NCBI GenBank assembly: GCA_963920575.1
Contig: OY986964.1
Coordinates: 35,826,527 to 35,890,526, forward strand
DNA length: 64,000 bases
Source: Narthecium ossifragum
Taxonomy: Eukaryota; Streptophyta; Magnoliopsida; Dioscoreales; Nartheciaceae
Direction: 5' to 3'
Position numbers and translations under genes: made by a program. The notes under the pieces are model-generated. The model was not told the origin of the DNA, did not search any database, and saw nothing but the letters and a program-made list of their open reading frames with translations. This document shows positions 12,257-23,959 of this stretch, piece after piece. Within the stretch, counting starts at the first letter, position 1; each line of letters opens with the position of its first letter.

Positions 12257-14690
12257 GGCGTTGTCACACCCCGACCCAGAAAACCCATCCAGGACGGGGC
12301 GTGAGGGTCCTATCACTATTCATCTTCAAATCGGCGCGATACAAGCGGAAAAGACGGATAATTTAAACAATTATATTCCAGAGGCTAAACAGATTTAATT
12401 ATCATATAACATCAAGTTGTACAATTCAGATTAGATACAATAGCTTCCAAGAGATAGATTTAATACAATACTCCAAAATCCTCAGAAGCTTACATCATAT
12501 AGACATATAAATATCAAAAGGGGTACAACTGGTAATCCTCCAAGCAACCTCAAGCGCCCCTGGATGTACTCGCGCCGCCAAAGGCTGATCCTGCCGGCTC
12601 CACGGACTATGAACTGCCGCCTGCACCTGCAAACGCAGCCCGGGTAGGAGTGAGCAATAAGCTCAGTAGGGTTCTACTCTACGGCACACTGAAAGGAGGA
12701 AAACACCAACAGTGTTGTCTCCCAGCCTAAGTCTAACGGATGCCACGAGTCCCATAACCCAGTTGATGTCCCAAGGGCTCTTGTCATGAAACCTCTCTCC
12801 TGAACAAGTTACCAGGAGGACAAGGAACAGTAACATACAAGATCACCCTTACCCAAGTTGGAGTACCAAGCCTTGGGGAAGCACATCGGGAACACATCAA
12901 CATCCATCCTTAGCACTCGGCTTTGGAAGACAACACGACCTCTAAACCTAAAAAACCGATCCAAGTCAACTATTGCAATCCTCAATCACAAGAGACTTGA
13001 TCATCCAATCACACCCTACTCCTGACTACCCAGCCACGACCTTAAGGCTAGATCCGAGCTACCCGAGAGCCTCGGATTGGCGACCCAAACCATCGCCCGC
13101 CTAATCTCAAATGCCTCTAATGCATACAATGCATGAGCCTAGGCAAACATCTATCCTAGAGGTCTCTACATGCCACTTCAACAGTTACACGTTCAACAGA
13201 TATACAATAGCCCTCGGCATTCGCCGGCAAGAGGCTAAGGTTCCATAATTCCTCATTAACTAGCACTCATAGCTAGTTAATGGCTAAGCAATCAATTAAG
13301 CATTCAACTACAACAAACATGTATTAAATGCAAGTGAAACCTTAGATTTACGCGAAAAGAGAGTCATTCGAATCGATTCTCAAACCCGATGAAAATCCTT
13401 TGAAAACCTCATCAAATCCCCCTACATGCTTCCCAACATGTTTAGATACTAATTCCAAATCAAATCCACTAAAGAAAAGCCCGAAAACCAAGTCCAAGTG
13501 GTCACGGACGATGCCACGGTCGATCCGGGGATCGACCGTGAGACCACGGACGATGTCACGGTCGATCCACCGATCGACCGTGAGGCCAAAACGAAGAAAA
13601 CCTCATGGGCGACGGTCGATCGGCCCATCGACCGTCGAGAGCCCAAAACGGGACAGAGCCTCACGGAAGATGCGACGGTCGATCCGACGGTCGACCGTGA
13701 GGCGGGATGAAAAAGAGAGAGGACCCACGGTCGATCGTCCCATCGACCGTGGGAGGGGCTAAAATCCCGACAGAGTCTGACGGTCGATGCGACGGTCGAC
13801 CGCCAGGCCCAGAAGGCGTAAAACAACATGGGACAGTCGATGCACCGATCGATCGTCGAGCTCTTGGCACAGTTCATCAGAACAGTGCCGGAAATCCATT
13901 TCTTTGGATTTCAAGTATCAAATCATGTTGGAATTAAATGAGATTTTGCAAGCAAGTGTATTTAGCAATGAGAAAGCTAATGGAATGAAGAAATCCAAAT
14001 TTTGACGGTTAAATCTCCTATCTAGGTCCAAATGGACAAAAACCGACAAAATGGCGATAATACGGAAACTAACCGTTCAAATACTGAAATCTCAACGTAG
14101 GAATACAGGAAAAGAGTTACTCTACACATACAAAGAGTTACAAACCATTCTAACATGTATTCCTACAACGAAAGCACATAAAACCTATCCTAGGAGAACC
14201 CGATCCAAGGATCGAGGTAGAAACACCTACTTGAGCAAGTAGGGTAGCTCCTCCACACGTCCCGCTGGTCAAGCCGACACGATCCGAGCTCCGAAGACCA
14301 AATCTCCAAACCCTACCTCAGCCGAAGGAGAGAGAGAGAAGGGGAGAGAACGACAGGTGAAGGAGGAGAGAGGGAAAGAGAGAGGGACTTGGCTTATATA
14401 GACATTCCAACCTATCTCAGCCGTCCAAATCGATCTTTCCTGATCGAGCTCCGATCCTCCGATCGGACGCACCCTAGGGATTCTAATCAAACACATACAT
14501 CAATCAAAGTCAGTGTGTGGAACGCGGGTGTGAAACCGACCACCAGAGGGCATATTTACCAAAATGCCTCCGGGGTCCAAAACCGCCACACGATCGCCCG
14601 ATCGTGCCCGACGCGGAACCAAACCAACAGGGAATCGGCTCTCTACCCACATGATCTAGTCAGGTCTGAGGGACGGGCCCTCACAGGCGT
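12257..14690. mobile_element. solo LTR A (gypsy Del/Tekay-like), 2424 bp, TSD GGCGT
   Basis: The element runs from TGTCACACCCCGACCC (12262) to GACGGGCCCTCACA (14685), with identical 5 bp direct repeats GGCGT at 12257-12261 and 14686-14690. TG...CA ends, the 5 bp duplication and absence of any gag-pol identify a solo LTR. The word GTGAGCAATAAGCTCAGTAGG (in two parts around 12648-12670) is also present in solo LTR C (21.3-24 kb), pointing to one gypsy lineage. It sits inside the fragment-carrying element at 10961-15520. Its interior carries the palindrome array at 13500-13860. Confidence 0.9.
13500..13860. repeat. array of about seven paired palindromes (CGGTCGAT...ATCGACCG) in LTR A
   Basis: About seven units each place CGGTCGAT and ATCGACCG (or close variants) 2-8 bases apart so that each unit can fold back on itself, flanked by matching TCA/TGA or CCC/GGG bases. 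Units are separated by spacers such as GGGACAGAGCCTCACGG. Starts are near 13515, 13557, 13611, 13674, 13727, 13779 and 13833. Base composition is strikingly unlike the flanking LTR sequence. Confidence 0.85.
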
Positions 14691-15340
14691 TCTTGTCTCC
14701 TTCAGCTCCTTCGCCTTCGTCCTCGTCATGGGCCCACAGCTTCTTCTCTGTTCTCCTAGTAGAGCTCCACCAGCGTCGTTGTCCTTCTCGCCATTGACCT
14801 CGGCATGGCCTCCACTGCCGCCGTGAACGCCCGTACAATGGCATCGTCGCCGAGCTCTGCTCTTGCCTTCCTTCGTCGGAGGGGGAAAGGTGCTTGTCTA
14901 AGCTCCCGTTGGGCATGTAGTCGTACACAAGGAGGAGATCAGCACGGCGAAGGCGATGGAGGCCGTCGGGGAGGTCTTGGGACGTGGCGATGGAGAAGGC
15001 GAGGTCGTGGCAGCCGAGGTTGGGGTACTCGGGGACGATGCCGACGGCGAAGGCGGTGGAGAAGGAGAAGGTCTCGAGGGTGGAGGAGTTTTTGAAGCGG
15101 AGGGCGGAAGGGTACGTAGAAGCCCTGCTTATGAGGCGGCTGGTCTCGTTGGTGAAGCGGAGGATGCGGGAGTCTTGGATCGCAGCGACGCCGTTAAGAC
15201 TGATGTTGTTGGAGTTGGAGCTGGTCTTGGTGCCGCCGGTGAAGCCGGTGTAGAGGAAGTCATCATCCTGGGAGGTGGTGCATGGCTCGAGGGCGAAGGA
15301 GGATGTGTGAGAGAGAATGGGAGAGACGAGGGGTAAATCA
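14690..15340 (-). pseudogene. L-type lectin receptor kinase fragment (internally deleted)
   Basis: The minus strand encodes DDDFLYTGFTGG, ISLNGVAAIQDSRILRFTNE, FSFSTAFAVGIVPEYPNLG and CHDLAFSIATSQDLP, the N-terminal half of a legume-lectin domain as found in plant LecRKs. It then jumps to LLLVYDYMPNGSLDKHL, the kinase hinge motif. The second half of the lectin domain, membrane segment and kinase N-lobe are missing between these. The frame then continues in GC-rich sequence that I cannot place. It is a rearranged fragment inside the TIR element. Confidence 0.8.
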
Positions 15341-15520
15341 GGAACAAAAGATGGATATTGGCTGATAATGTAAATGAAAACAAGATTAGACCTGTAATGC
15401 AAAATCAAAAGTGAATCAAATTTAAAATGTAAATAACTTCTTCTTTTAATACTTGCATAGCTTTTACTTTTTATATATCCACTATGTAAATTTATCATAT
15501 CCTTAATTCAAACATGCCCT

Positions 15521-16321
15521 TATTGTGCTTCTTTGCATAATACTGAAGATTAGTGACAATATTATCAAAATACTTATGTTTGTTGATTGAGCCACCTTTA
15601 ATTATATTGAGTGATTGAGGGGGCCAAGATTTGATCTCTTGATCTGTGTTATGATACGTACCGTGTTACTAGCTTCACCAACAATCCCAAAAGTAGCTCA
15701 TAAGAACCTTATAAATTATGGAGTAACAAGTAGTCAATGCCACTATTCTTTTGTAAATTAAGTTCTTAATTTAATTTGCAACAGCGAGAGAAAGTTGTGG
15801 TTTACGTGCAAGGATTTTTTAGCCAAAATGAATGTGATACATACATATATATAACCCAATGCACGGAGGAGATTATGTGATGATAGATAGTAGAATTTAA
15901 TATACCTGATTAAATTCACGTTTTTTTTCTACTTAACAGCACACTCTATATATACAAAATAATAATAATAAAAAAGGACAAAAAAAAGGATTTAAAAATC
16001 AGATCCATGCCAATTTAAATCGATCCGCATCACCACTGAGACGTTTTATCTGTCGATGATGTCGACCGGTGGGGGCAACCATCAAAAGGGATCAATCACT
16101 GATCAGGATGCATGCAGCACTTTGATATAGCTAGCTACCTTCAATTAATACGCACGTACGAGCATGCAATAGTTCTCCTGGAGAAGACATACAGAAGGCA
16201 TGGGCCAACCTCTTCGATCGCCGTGCTTATGATCAATGACAATTCATTATGTTTCAATGTTAGATCAATTGTGAGACGTACGGTGAATTTAGTAGTCACT
16301 TGACTTATGCCAAATATATGA

Positions 16322-16353
<32 letters not shown>

Positions 16354-17330
16354 AACATGTGATGTGAGCTCGGATGATCATAGGCTCACACTCATAGATC
16401 ATATTCAATTAATTAAAGATGTGGACTGACAAAGATGGCGACTGATCTCACGTAGGATCGACTGATCATATATAAGTTCATGAATATTAATCGAATTAAG
16501 AAGTCGACCAACAGACCGCAGAGGTTAGATTCAATTCTTCTGCAAGTAGTAATTTTAACAAGTGAAAAAATAATAATATTATAGCTTGTTTTATTCAATA
16601 GAATATCTGGATTTTCATAGCTCTAGTGTAAGAATTTTGCCGTTATCCAGTTCACAGAAGTCGTTTTTTATTTCCAAATCCTATCAGGTTAGACTAGAGG
16701 GGCTCATAATCACAACATTCATACTCGGCTATATATATTAACTAGTGGACATCTCCATCACCTGATAGCTAACCTCCCTCTCTAACTCCCTGCTAACCCC
16801 TCCACCCCACACACACACTGATTTCCGGTAGACTTTACGTAGGATAACCCCATCCATCATCCAGGAGCACCTAGGACAACATGATGGTCAACTTATAACC
16901 ATTTATGCTATGTATAAGAGATTTAGAGTTGACCATGAGAAATCTTTGACAATTTTTTTAAGATATAACCGCATATATTGTTTTTCCATATCGCCAATAG
17001 ACATGAAATTTAGCAAATTAATATCATATCAGAGTCGTATTTCATAGTCAGCTATGTGAAATTTTTGTCAATTTTGTCCATGATAGCTGCAAATACTGAT
17101 TCCAATTTGCCTTCCTCTTTCTCTTCCCACCCCAATCTTTCAGCAACTATCCTTTCTAATTAAGTCTAAACTGCTGAGGCCGAATTATTTCAAGCTATAA
17201 CCAAGTTTCCATACATGGGAAATAAGCATTTTAAGTCAAAAAAGAAAACTAGCTGAATGACTATATGTTTTCGGAGTTGTATTTAACTATTTTTTTCTAG
17301 TCAAACAAGGGTTTCATGCTATGATCTGTT
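15521..17330. other. intergenic DNA
   Basis: No gene recognised. AT-rich, with a (CT)n tract at about 16326-16354 and A-rich runs near 15957-15990. Confidence 0.5.
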
Positions 17331-17931
17331 GGAATCCTGCAGCAGGGTTCACTCACAAGAGGAGTGCATAAATCAGTGGTGGTGGCTGGTTTGGAAGGCT
17401 CCGGTCGGCCCCAGGATTCTCTTGTTCTCATGAGACTCGGGCATAGTAAGCTTCTGACAATGGAAGCACTTGCTGTGTAGTGGGAGCAATGGAAACATGG
17501 GAGTGCCCCCCGCTGTAACGGCGATGTTGAATCCTTGAATCATCTCCTGGTGGCCTGTCCGGAATCACGACGTGTTTGGGAGAGCTTATTGGCGGGATCG
17601 GGAGTGGATTTGGCTTCGTGGTCACTGGATTGTTGCTTGTCCATGCTGCGGAATGGCTCGAAGGAGGTCGGATGGTGGTTACTGAAGACAATAGTTGCTT
17701 TATGGCCTCTAGATTATCTGAAAGGCGCGCTGTAAGATGGTATATTAGAATATGGGGTTTGAAGCAGAGCAAGTAGCTAAAAGAGCTAAGTGGATGACAA
17801 AGGAATTTCACCTTTTTAACTGCCATTTGGATGGACCTAGTGAGGGGCGTCCTGTGCATGGGGTCTCTATGCAGGTTGACACTTCACGGGCTGGGGATTC
17901 AGGTATAATTGGACTTGGAGCGGTCCGTTTG

Positions 17932-19647
17932 GAGGGTGATAAAGCGTGAAAAGTGTCACGGCTTAACGCGCCTGATCAAAATTAGAAATTTATAATCAAA
18001 CTCCTAACTAACTACCTTTGGGGTAGCTAGTGGTGAGTCCGAGTCGATCCACAGAGAAGAAACTAGGATTGAAGTGGGATACTAAGTATGGTCGTCTACC
18101 AAGAAGTTGGAGGAAAAGATTTAGATTTGGAATTTTAACTATACTAAATCAAAATTAATACTAAAAGGTGATCAAATATGAAGAATGGCCGAGGGATCCT
18201 TAATTAATAACAAGGGTTCTAATAGGTCTTCCTAAGATAAGGATATGCCACCCAATTTGAATCGTTAAATTCAATTGTCGATAGGCGAATGGCTAGTTCC
18301 ACCTATCGCTCGACGAGGATCGGGTTAAGATCCCTCGCAGGCAAGAGCAATCGTCTAAGGATCGGTGACCTAACGATGAGTTGTGATCGCCGCTAACAAA
18401 TCCTCTAATTAGGAGGGATTCGTCGCGAGAGAGCTAACATGGTATGGATTTAGGTGTGATAGCGAGGTGGTTCTAGCACCTTGATGGTCAAAACCACAAT
18501 GATAGGATGGGTGGAGGGTTAGGAATAGATTGGTGGTGGTTCTAACATAACAATCTAGTCCAATCTTGGATTAGAATCCTTCGCCGTGAGAGAATCCATG
18601 GTTCTAGCATGAATTCTTCTCACGAGAGGTTCCATCCAAGCCCTAGCATGCAATAGACCTAGATCTAGGGCACAATAGGGCAATCCAAGCATCCAAAAAT
18701 GAAAACAACACCAAATTCATATAGAAATTAGATCCAATCCATACAACCATTCAAATAAGTAGTATAAGCCCTAAATCCTATGACTCCATAATAGAAACCC
18801 TTATTACATCATAAGAATCCCTAAGCTAAGAGTTAGTAACTCATCTTGGGGGTTTGATCCATAGATGAAGGTTGATGAAGCTCTCCTCCCCTGGATCTCC
18901 TCCAAAAAGATCTTATTCTAAATTGGGTAAAAAGAGTTTAAAAGAGGAAAGGCTGAGAAAAAGTACAAGAGAGGATCCCAAAATTCCCCCAAAGGGGCCT
19001 ATTTATAGCCTATGAGCATCCCCTACTCGGATTAGATCTGGGCCGTTGATTTTGCTCGGCTGGCACATAAAGATCGATCTTTATAGGAGAGAAGATCGAT
19101 CTTTATCTTCCGTGTGCTTGCTGCTCCCGTGGAAGATCGATCTTCCTATAGATGAAGATCGATCTTTGTTCTTGAATGGTGGCTGCGTCCCGATGAAAAT
19201 CGATCTTCCTATGCTGTGAAGATCGATCTTTTGTGCTTCATGTGCTCTTCAGCTCCATAAGGTGATCGATCTTCTGAATTGTTGCGCTCTGTCATCTCTT
19301 TTGCACGTAAAAGATCGATCATCTCCTAGAGGAAGATCGATCTTTTCAAACCTTGCGCTCTGTCACTGAGGGTGCACATAGATTATTGATCTTTACATGA
19401 TGGGAAGATTGATCTTTGTTGTTCAGCTTGGATTTCTTATTGATGTCTTTAAAGGATCGTAGAAGATCGATCTTCTTTGTACTGAACTTGCCCAAATGCG
19501 TTCGTTTTAGCTCCAAACTTGATCCAATCCTCTTTGAGGGCTCTTGTACCTGTAATGGGGTAATGGTAGTCAGTAATGTCTTGCTCGGAGACTAACAATG
19601 CCAAATTGAAAGGGTGATTTGTGCACTTTTCACGTCTTATCAAAGGG
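17932..19647. mobile_element. solo LTR B, about 1706 bp, inserted in a LINE
   Basis: Terminal inverted bases are TGATAAAGCGTGAAAAGTG at the left (17937) and, reversed, TGATAAGACGTGAAAAGTG at the right (ending TTATCA at 19642). Flanks are GAGGG (17932-17936) and AAGGG (19643-19647), a 5 bp duplication with one change. No coding sequence is inside. The segment GGGTAGCTAGTGGTGAGTCC with GATCCACAGAGAAG near 18020-18060 is typical of plant gypsy LTRs. The host LINE frame closes when it is removed, which supports both borders. Confidence 0.8.
19068..19475. repeat. array of about 12 AAGATCGATCTT palindromes in LTR B
   Basis: Perfect or near-perfect 12 bp palindromes AAGATCGATCTT recur about 12 times, mostly in pairs separated by 8-13 bases (for example with TATAGGAG, CCTATAGATG or TCCTAGAGG between partners). 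Pairs are separated by longer spacers, two of which contain GCGCTCTGTCA. The layout parallels the palindrome arrays in LTR A and LTR D. Confidence 0.85.
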
Positions 19648-20154
19648 TGAGGAGACGGTGGCATGGTCTACATCTGGGATTTTGAATGACTTGTCAGATG
19701 GGATTCTTATGGGGAGGTAGCGGCCATACGTCTTGGTGTGGTGGAGAGATGGAACAAAGATGTTGCTGATATGAGTATTGAGTGTGACTCTTCAGCTGTT
19801 GTGTCCTTGGTGGAAGGCCGTATGTCTGCGTTGACATCTCTTATTCTGATGTTGCAGGATATTTGGTGGAGGTTTGGGCTTTTTAGAAGTATTAGGCTCC
19901 TGCATATTGACAGGGCGGATAATGCTAGAGCTGATTGGGTAGCGCAAGAGACGCGAATATCTGCTGGGTCATTTTCTGCTAATAACCAGGAACCTAGCTG
20001 GGCTCATGATCTGTATGGCGTGATCGCCTAGTTAGTTGTACCCCAGCCTTAAGGCCCATCTTTTCAAAGAAAAAAAAAGGGTTTCTAGCTACCATTACAA
20101 GTGTAAACCTACTATTACGTGTGTGTAGGTGATTGAAGGGACATTTGATAAAAG

Positions 20155-20870
20155 AATCCTAGCCAATGGAGTATTAAGTTGTGATTTTGGGAGTTAAAAA
20201 AATAAAAATGAAGGAAAAATAAAAATACAAGAAAGATAAAAATGGAGTTAAAATGATAATAATGGAGTTAAAAGAGACCATTGATAGAGAATCTCAGCTA
20301 ATTGAGCATTATGTTGTGATTTGGGGAGTTAAAAAGATAAAAATGCAATTAAAACGATAAAAATATGGTTGAAAAGATAAAAATATAGGAAAGATAAAAT
20401 AGGAGTTAAAAAGATAAAAATGCACGAAAGATAAAAATGTAGTTAAAAAGATGAAATTACAGGAAAGATACAAATGCATTTAAAAAGATATAAATAGAGT
20501 TAAAACGATAAAAATGGAATTAAAAACATAAAAATATAGTTAAATAGATGAAAATGCATGAAAGATAAAAATACATTTAAAAGGATAAAAATGGAGTTAA
20601 AAAGATAAAAGTGGAGTCAAAAAGATAAAAATGCATTTAAAAAGACAAAAATTGAGTTAAAAAGATAATCATGGAGTTAAAAAGATTAAAATGTAGGAAA
20701 GATAAAAAAACATTTAAAAGGATAAAAATAGAGTTAAAAAGATAAAAACGGCGTTAAAAAGATGAAAAGACAGGAAAGATAAAAATGTATTTAAAAAGAT
20801 AAAAATGGACTTAAAAAGATAAAAATGGAGTTAAAGAGATAAAAATGAGGGAAAGATAAAAATTGGATCG
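20155..20870. repeat. A-rich minisatellite, unit near 18-20 bp
   Basis: About 700 bases built from degenerate units of the form AAAAAGATAAAAATGGAGTT, with sub-variants GCATTTAAAAAG and GCAGGAAAGAT. The order of variants itself repeats (unit blocks with ATGCATTTAAAAAG recur several times). Confidence 0.9.
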
Positions 20871-21268
20871 ACGGCTAAATGAACTCAATTTTAAGTCGTT
20901 AGTTTTCAAGTTTTATGTATAATTTTTTAATTTTAGATCATCAATTTTCAAATTTTTTATACAATTTTGATGCGCAAATTGTATTTTGATCAAAATTTTA
21001 AAATGGAGGAGGAGCTCGGATGGGCTCCCGACGTGGACGGAGGCGGGAAGGATGAGCGGCGTCGAGACCTCGTCGGGCAATATTGGGCTTCGGTCAAAGC
21101 TGGGGCTTGGGGACGGGAGGCGTTGACGGCGTTGTCAGGCGGAGGGGAGCTGTCGGGTAGCCGCGATAGCGATGGAATTGGGAGGAGGAGCTGTCGCGGG
21201 TGGCCGCGGCCTCACCTTAGGAGGGTTGAAGTTTCGTGAGGAGGGCGGATATGATTGGATTTGGGAGG
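20871..21268. other. GC-rich flank interrupted by solo LTR C
   Basis: A GC-rich stretch (21000-21268) opens a plus-strand frame from MEEELGWAPDVDGGG. After the LTR, similar GC-rich sequence resumes at 23960-24140. Together they look like one decayed GC-rich unit split by the insertion, perhaps another gene-fragment carrier. No family recognised. Confidence 0.35.
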
Positions 21269-23959
21269 GTGATTGTCACGCCCCGCTCCGGGATATACCC
21301 ACCCCGACCACGGGACGTGAGGAAAACCTGTTCTACAATAACACAATATAATCAACCTTCTAATTGTCACAATCTAAACCATAATAAACTCACTACAATA
21401 CTCCAAACGTTCAAAATCAATCACATAATTTATTACAAACTTCTGATTTCAATAACCTGAATCAATCTAATTCAAATACTGACTTCAATTGTTTAATTAC
21501 AAATTTCTGAATCTGAAAGCATGAATCAAATCATTAATCAAATCTCATAATCCCAATGTCGCTACAACTCTCAAATGAATGAAATGAAATAATTTAATTA
21601 AATTCTATGTCGAATCCTCCCACGATCTCAAACTCGGGCGTCATCACCTGAAGAACCTGCAAAAGTAGGGGTGAGCAAAAAGCCCAGTAGGAGACTAACT
21701 AACGACATACAAGAAACTAACTAATAACCAACATAAATATGCAATGCAATCTGGCGCCTAAGTCTTAGCTCAAGGGAAGTCACAACCTAAGCCCAAGCTC
21801 GCAATCGACCCATCGCTCTCCACCACGGTCCGGGACACGCCCTGCCAACCGTGGGCACAGCTCGCTCTCCACCACAGTCCGGGACACGCCCTGCCAACTG
21901 TGGGCACAGCTAGACTGGCGTCGACCAGCAGACATTAGGCTACCTCCCAATAGCCACTAAGACTAAGGTTCCAGAGGATCAACCAGTACTCTATCAATAA
22001 CAATTTTAATTTAATAATCATTCTCATAACACCCCAATCGCTCACGGGGACCACGTCCACCCGTAGCCTCGATCGCAAGTTCCTTGACCAGACCCCCGAC
22101 CTAGTCATGCAATGCGTTCTGTACAAAAGCGGCTACTCCAGCAAAATAGCATAGCCCACATCCATCACAACCATATTGTACCAGCATTTACATACAACTC
22201 CTTAGCACCACAGGATTATATCTAATCACAGATCATCCAAACATGAAAGTAATTCACCTACATACAAATAAGCACTTCCACATCACATAAATTGCACAGC
22301 AACAATTAGCCATAGCTAACACATCACAGACAACCATAATCTTCCACGAGAATGAATCAAACCACAATTCTACAATTCAAGCAAAATAACAGAACACGTA
22401 AACAAAATAACTATAATGTAATCAGCATAGAATTACCAGTCTGAGCATCACCACAAATATATATCTGCACATCATCCATGATTTACGGTAGTGATACTAG
22501 TTAGTTTCAAGTATGCAGTTTGGATAGTCCACCTACCTCAATTAATAGAGAACACGAGTTAAGAATCTCCAAGATTCGTTCTACGCTCTAAGGCGGCACC
22601 GGCGAGCTCCAAGTACCCCACCGTCCGCACAGATGCCTCTGTTACCATGAAAGATGGTATCCTAATCAATTATAAGACTAAGTCTATGATCTAGCAACCC
22701 AAAAATCAGCAAGAGAAGAATCAGCCACTTCAAACGCCCGGTACTAGCAAACCTCCAATGCCCAATGACTAAGTCACCCACTAATTTCAATCCAAAACAG
22801 AACTCACGTAACATTGCAATTGCATATACATGTCTAAACCAATTTAAAAATCCAGCAAACATCAAGCAAATCAACACAGACTGGTCAATAAAGCTCCATC
22901 GGAGAGGAGGAAATCGCAATTGCACAAGACTCTCATAGGCATTCACACAAACACCCTACGAGCACCATTTCCTTTGTTGTAATTCAAGATCAACCAGGGA
23001 CCAAAAACCCAACCGGAATATTTCGATCAAGCTAAACACAAAAGAATCGATGGAGATTACCAAAGAACTAGTGAAGGTCAAGCACACAAAAATTCCTCTG
23101 TTATGATTTCTGAGAATCCAACATCAATCGACAACTCGATCCAGAGAGAAACAAGAAAAAGAATCTCAATCAAAGCACTAGAATCTTCAACCCAACCGAT
23201 AGCATAGCTCATACTTGAAACCCATCAACTAAATCAAAATCCAAGCAAACATGATCGAAGTCCAATAAACCAGAGAAAGGAGAAGAAGCCTCATCAAAAT
23301 ATACCACAAATCCTTAGATCGCAAGCAAAAGCAGCAAGGAGAAGGGAAGAACAAATTCGTGCAACCCATGAACTCCAACAATCCTAGCATCTCGAACCAA
23401 TTGCAACCAAGAAAGAAATCAAACCACTGCCATGGGAATTTGATCAATAAAGAAGGATCCAATCCAAACAAAACGATAGGAAACACGATCTCAACAGCTC
23501 CATCCGATCAAGGGAAAACCCGGCATCTAAAGATCCATACCGATCTTGCATAAATCCAAAGCAACAAGAAAGAACTAGAAACTCCAGAAAACTCCAACCG
23601 ATCCACTCAAGATCAAGTAACCCAAACAACGATCAAAAGAAAACCCATTGGAGGAGATCACGGTGAGAAAGGGTACAAGACTAGGAAGAAAGAAATGGAG
23701 AGAAGGAGGTCGCTAACCTCCAGCTGGTGAAGAATCCCCCCGCCGGTGACGACGATCGCGGCGACGCCGATCACGAGCGTCGGGCGTCTCTCCCTCGGGT
23801 GTGGCGGCTGGAGAAAAGAAACCCAAAGGGATTTGGGTTTAAGATATCTATCAAGGTATTAGGTTTAGGGCTTAATAGTGAGGATTATGCTAAAAACCCC
23901 CTACGAATGGTGGTATTAGCATAAAAGTCCTCAATTTGTATACGGGTCCTCACAGTGAT
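21269..23959. mobile_element. solo LTR C (gypsy Del/Tekay-like), 2681 bp, TSD GTGAT
   Basis: Runs from TGTCACGCCCCGCTCC (21274) to ATACGGGTCCTCACA (23954), with exact 5 bp direct repeats GTGAT at 21269-21273 and 23955-23959. Start and end words and the internal GGTGAGCAAAAAGCCCAGTAGG-like segment (about 21667-21692) match the style of solo LTR A, so both derive from related gypsy families. It also has a short duplicated block (GCTCTCCACCACGGTCCGGG and its copy about 45 bases later, 21817-21905). It has no coding content and lacks the palindrome array of LTR A. Confidence 0.9.

Larger units (their letters stand above)
10961..15520. mobile_element. second TIR element carrying host gene fragments, split by a solo LTR
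   Basis: The left end AGGGCCCGTTTGGATTGAG and reversed right end AGGGCATGTTTGAATTAAG match over about 25 bases with few differences. Without the 2.4 kb LTR insertion (12262-14685) it would be about 2.1 kb. Inside lie a methionine gamma-lyase fragment and a lectin receptor kinase fragment on the minus strand plus GC-rich material I cannot assign. No clean target-site duplication was found, so the end points are tentative. Confidence 0.5.
17330..20085 (+). pseudogene. LINE 3' region (zf-RVT and RNase H), split by a solo LTR
   Basis: Plus-strand frame pieces read CNGDVESLNHLLVACPESRR and VWESLLAGSG, a plant LINE zinc-finger (zf-RVT) motif, and then the RNase H start MQVDTSRAGDSGIIGLGAV. At 17936 the frame is broken by solo LTR B. 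Removing the LTR and one duplication restores RLEGEETVAW in frame. After a further frameshift near 19710 the RNase H core continues (DMSIECDSSAVVSLVEG; HIDRADNARADWVAQ). It ends with CCAGCCTTAAGGCCCAT and an A run near 20068. Endonuclease and RT parts are absent: a 5'-truncated, dead LINE. Confidence 0.8.

Noticed and set aside
13500..13860. CRISPR-like array
   Set aside because: Repeats with palindromes and spacers recall CRISPR, but this is a plant LTR, spacers are short and related, there is no cas gene, and units vary.
13400..13877. Several open frames of 70-140 codons in LTR A
   Set aside because: They translate the palindrome array on both strands (repeated DRPID/RSTV-type peptides); composition and position within an LTR argue against a gene.
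14690..15340. Functional lectin receptor kinase
   Set aside because: Lectin domain is cut in half and joined to the kinase hinge; membrane segment and most of the kinase are absent.
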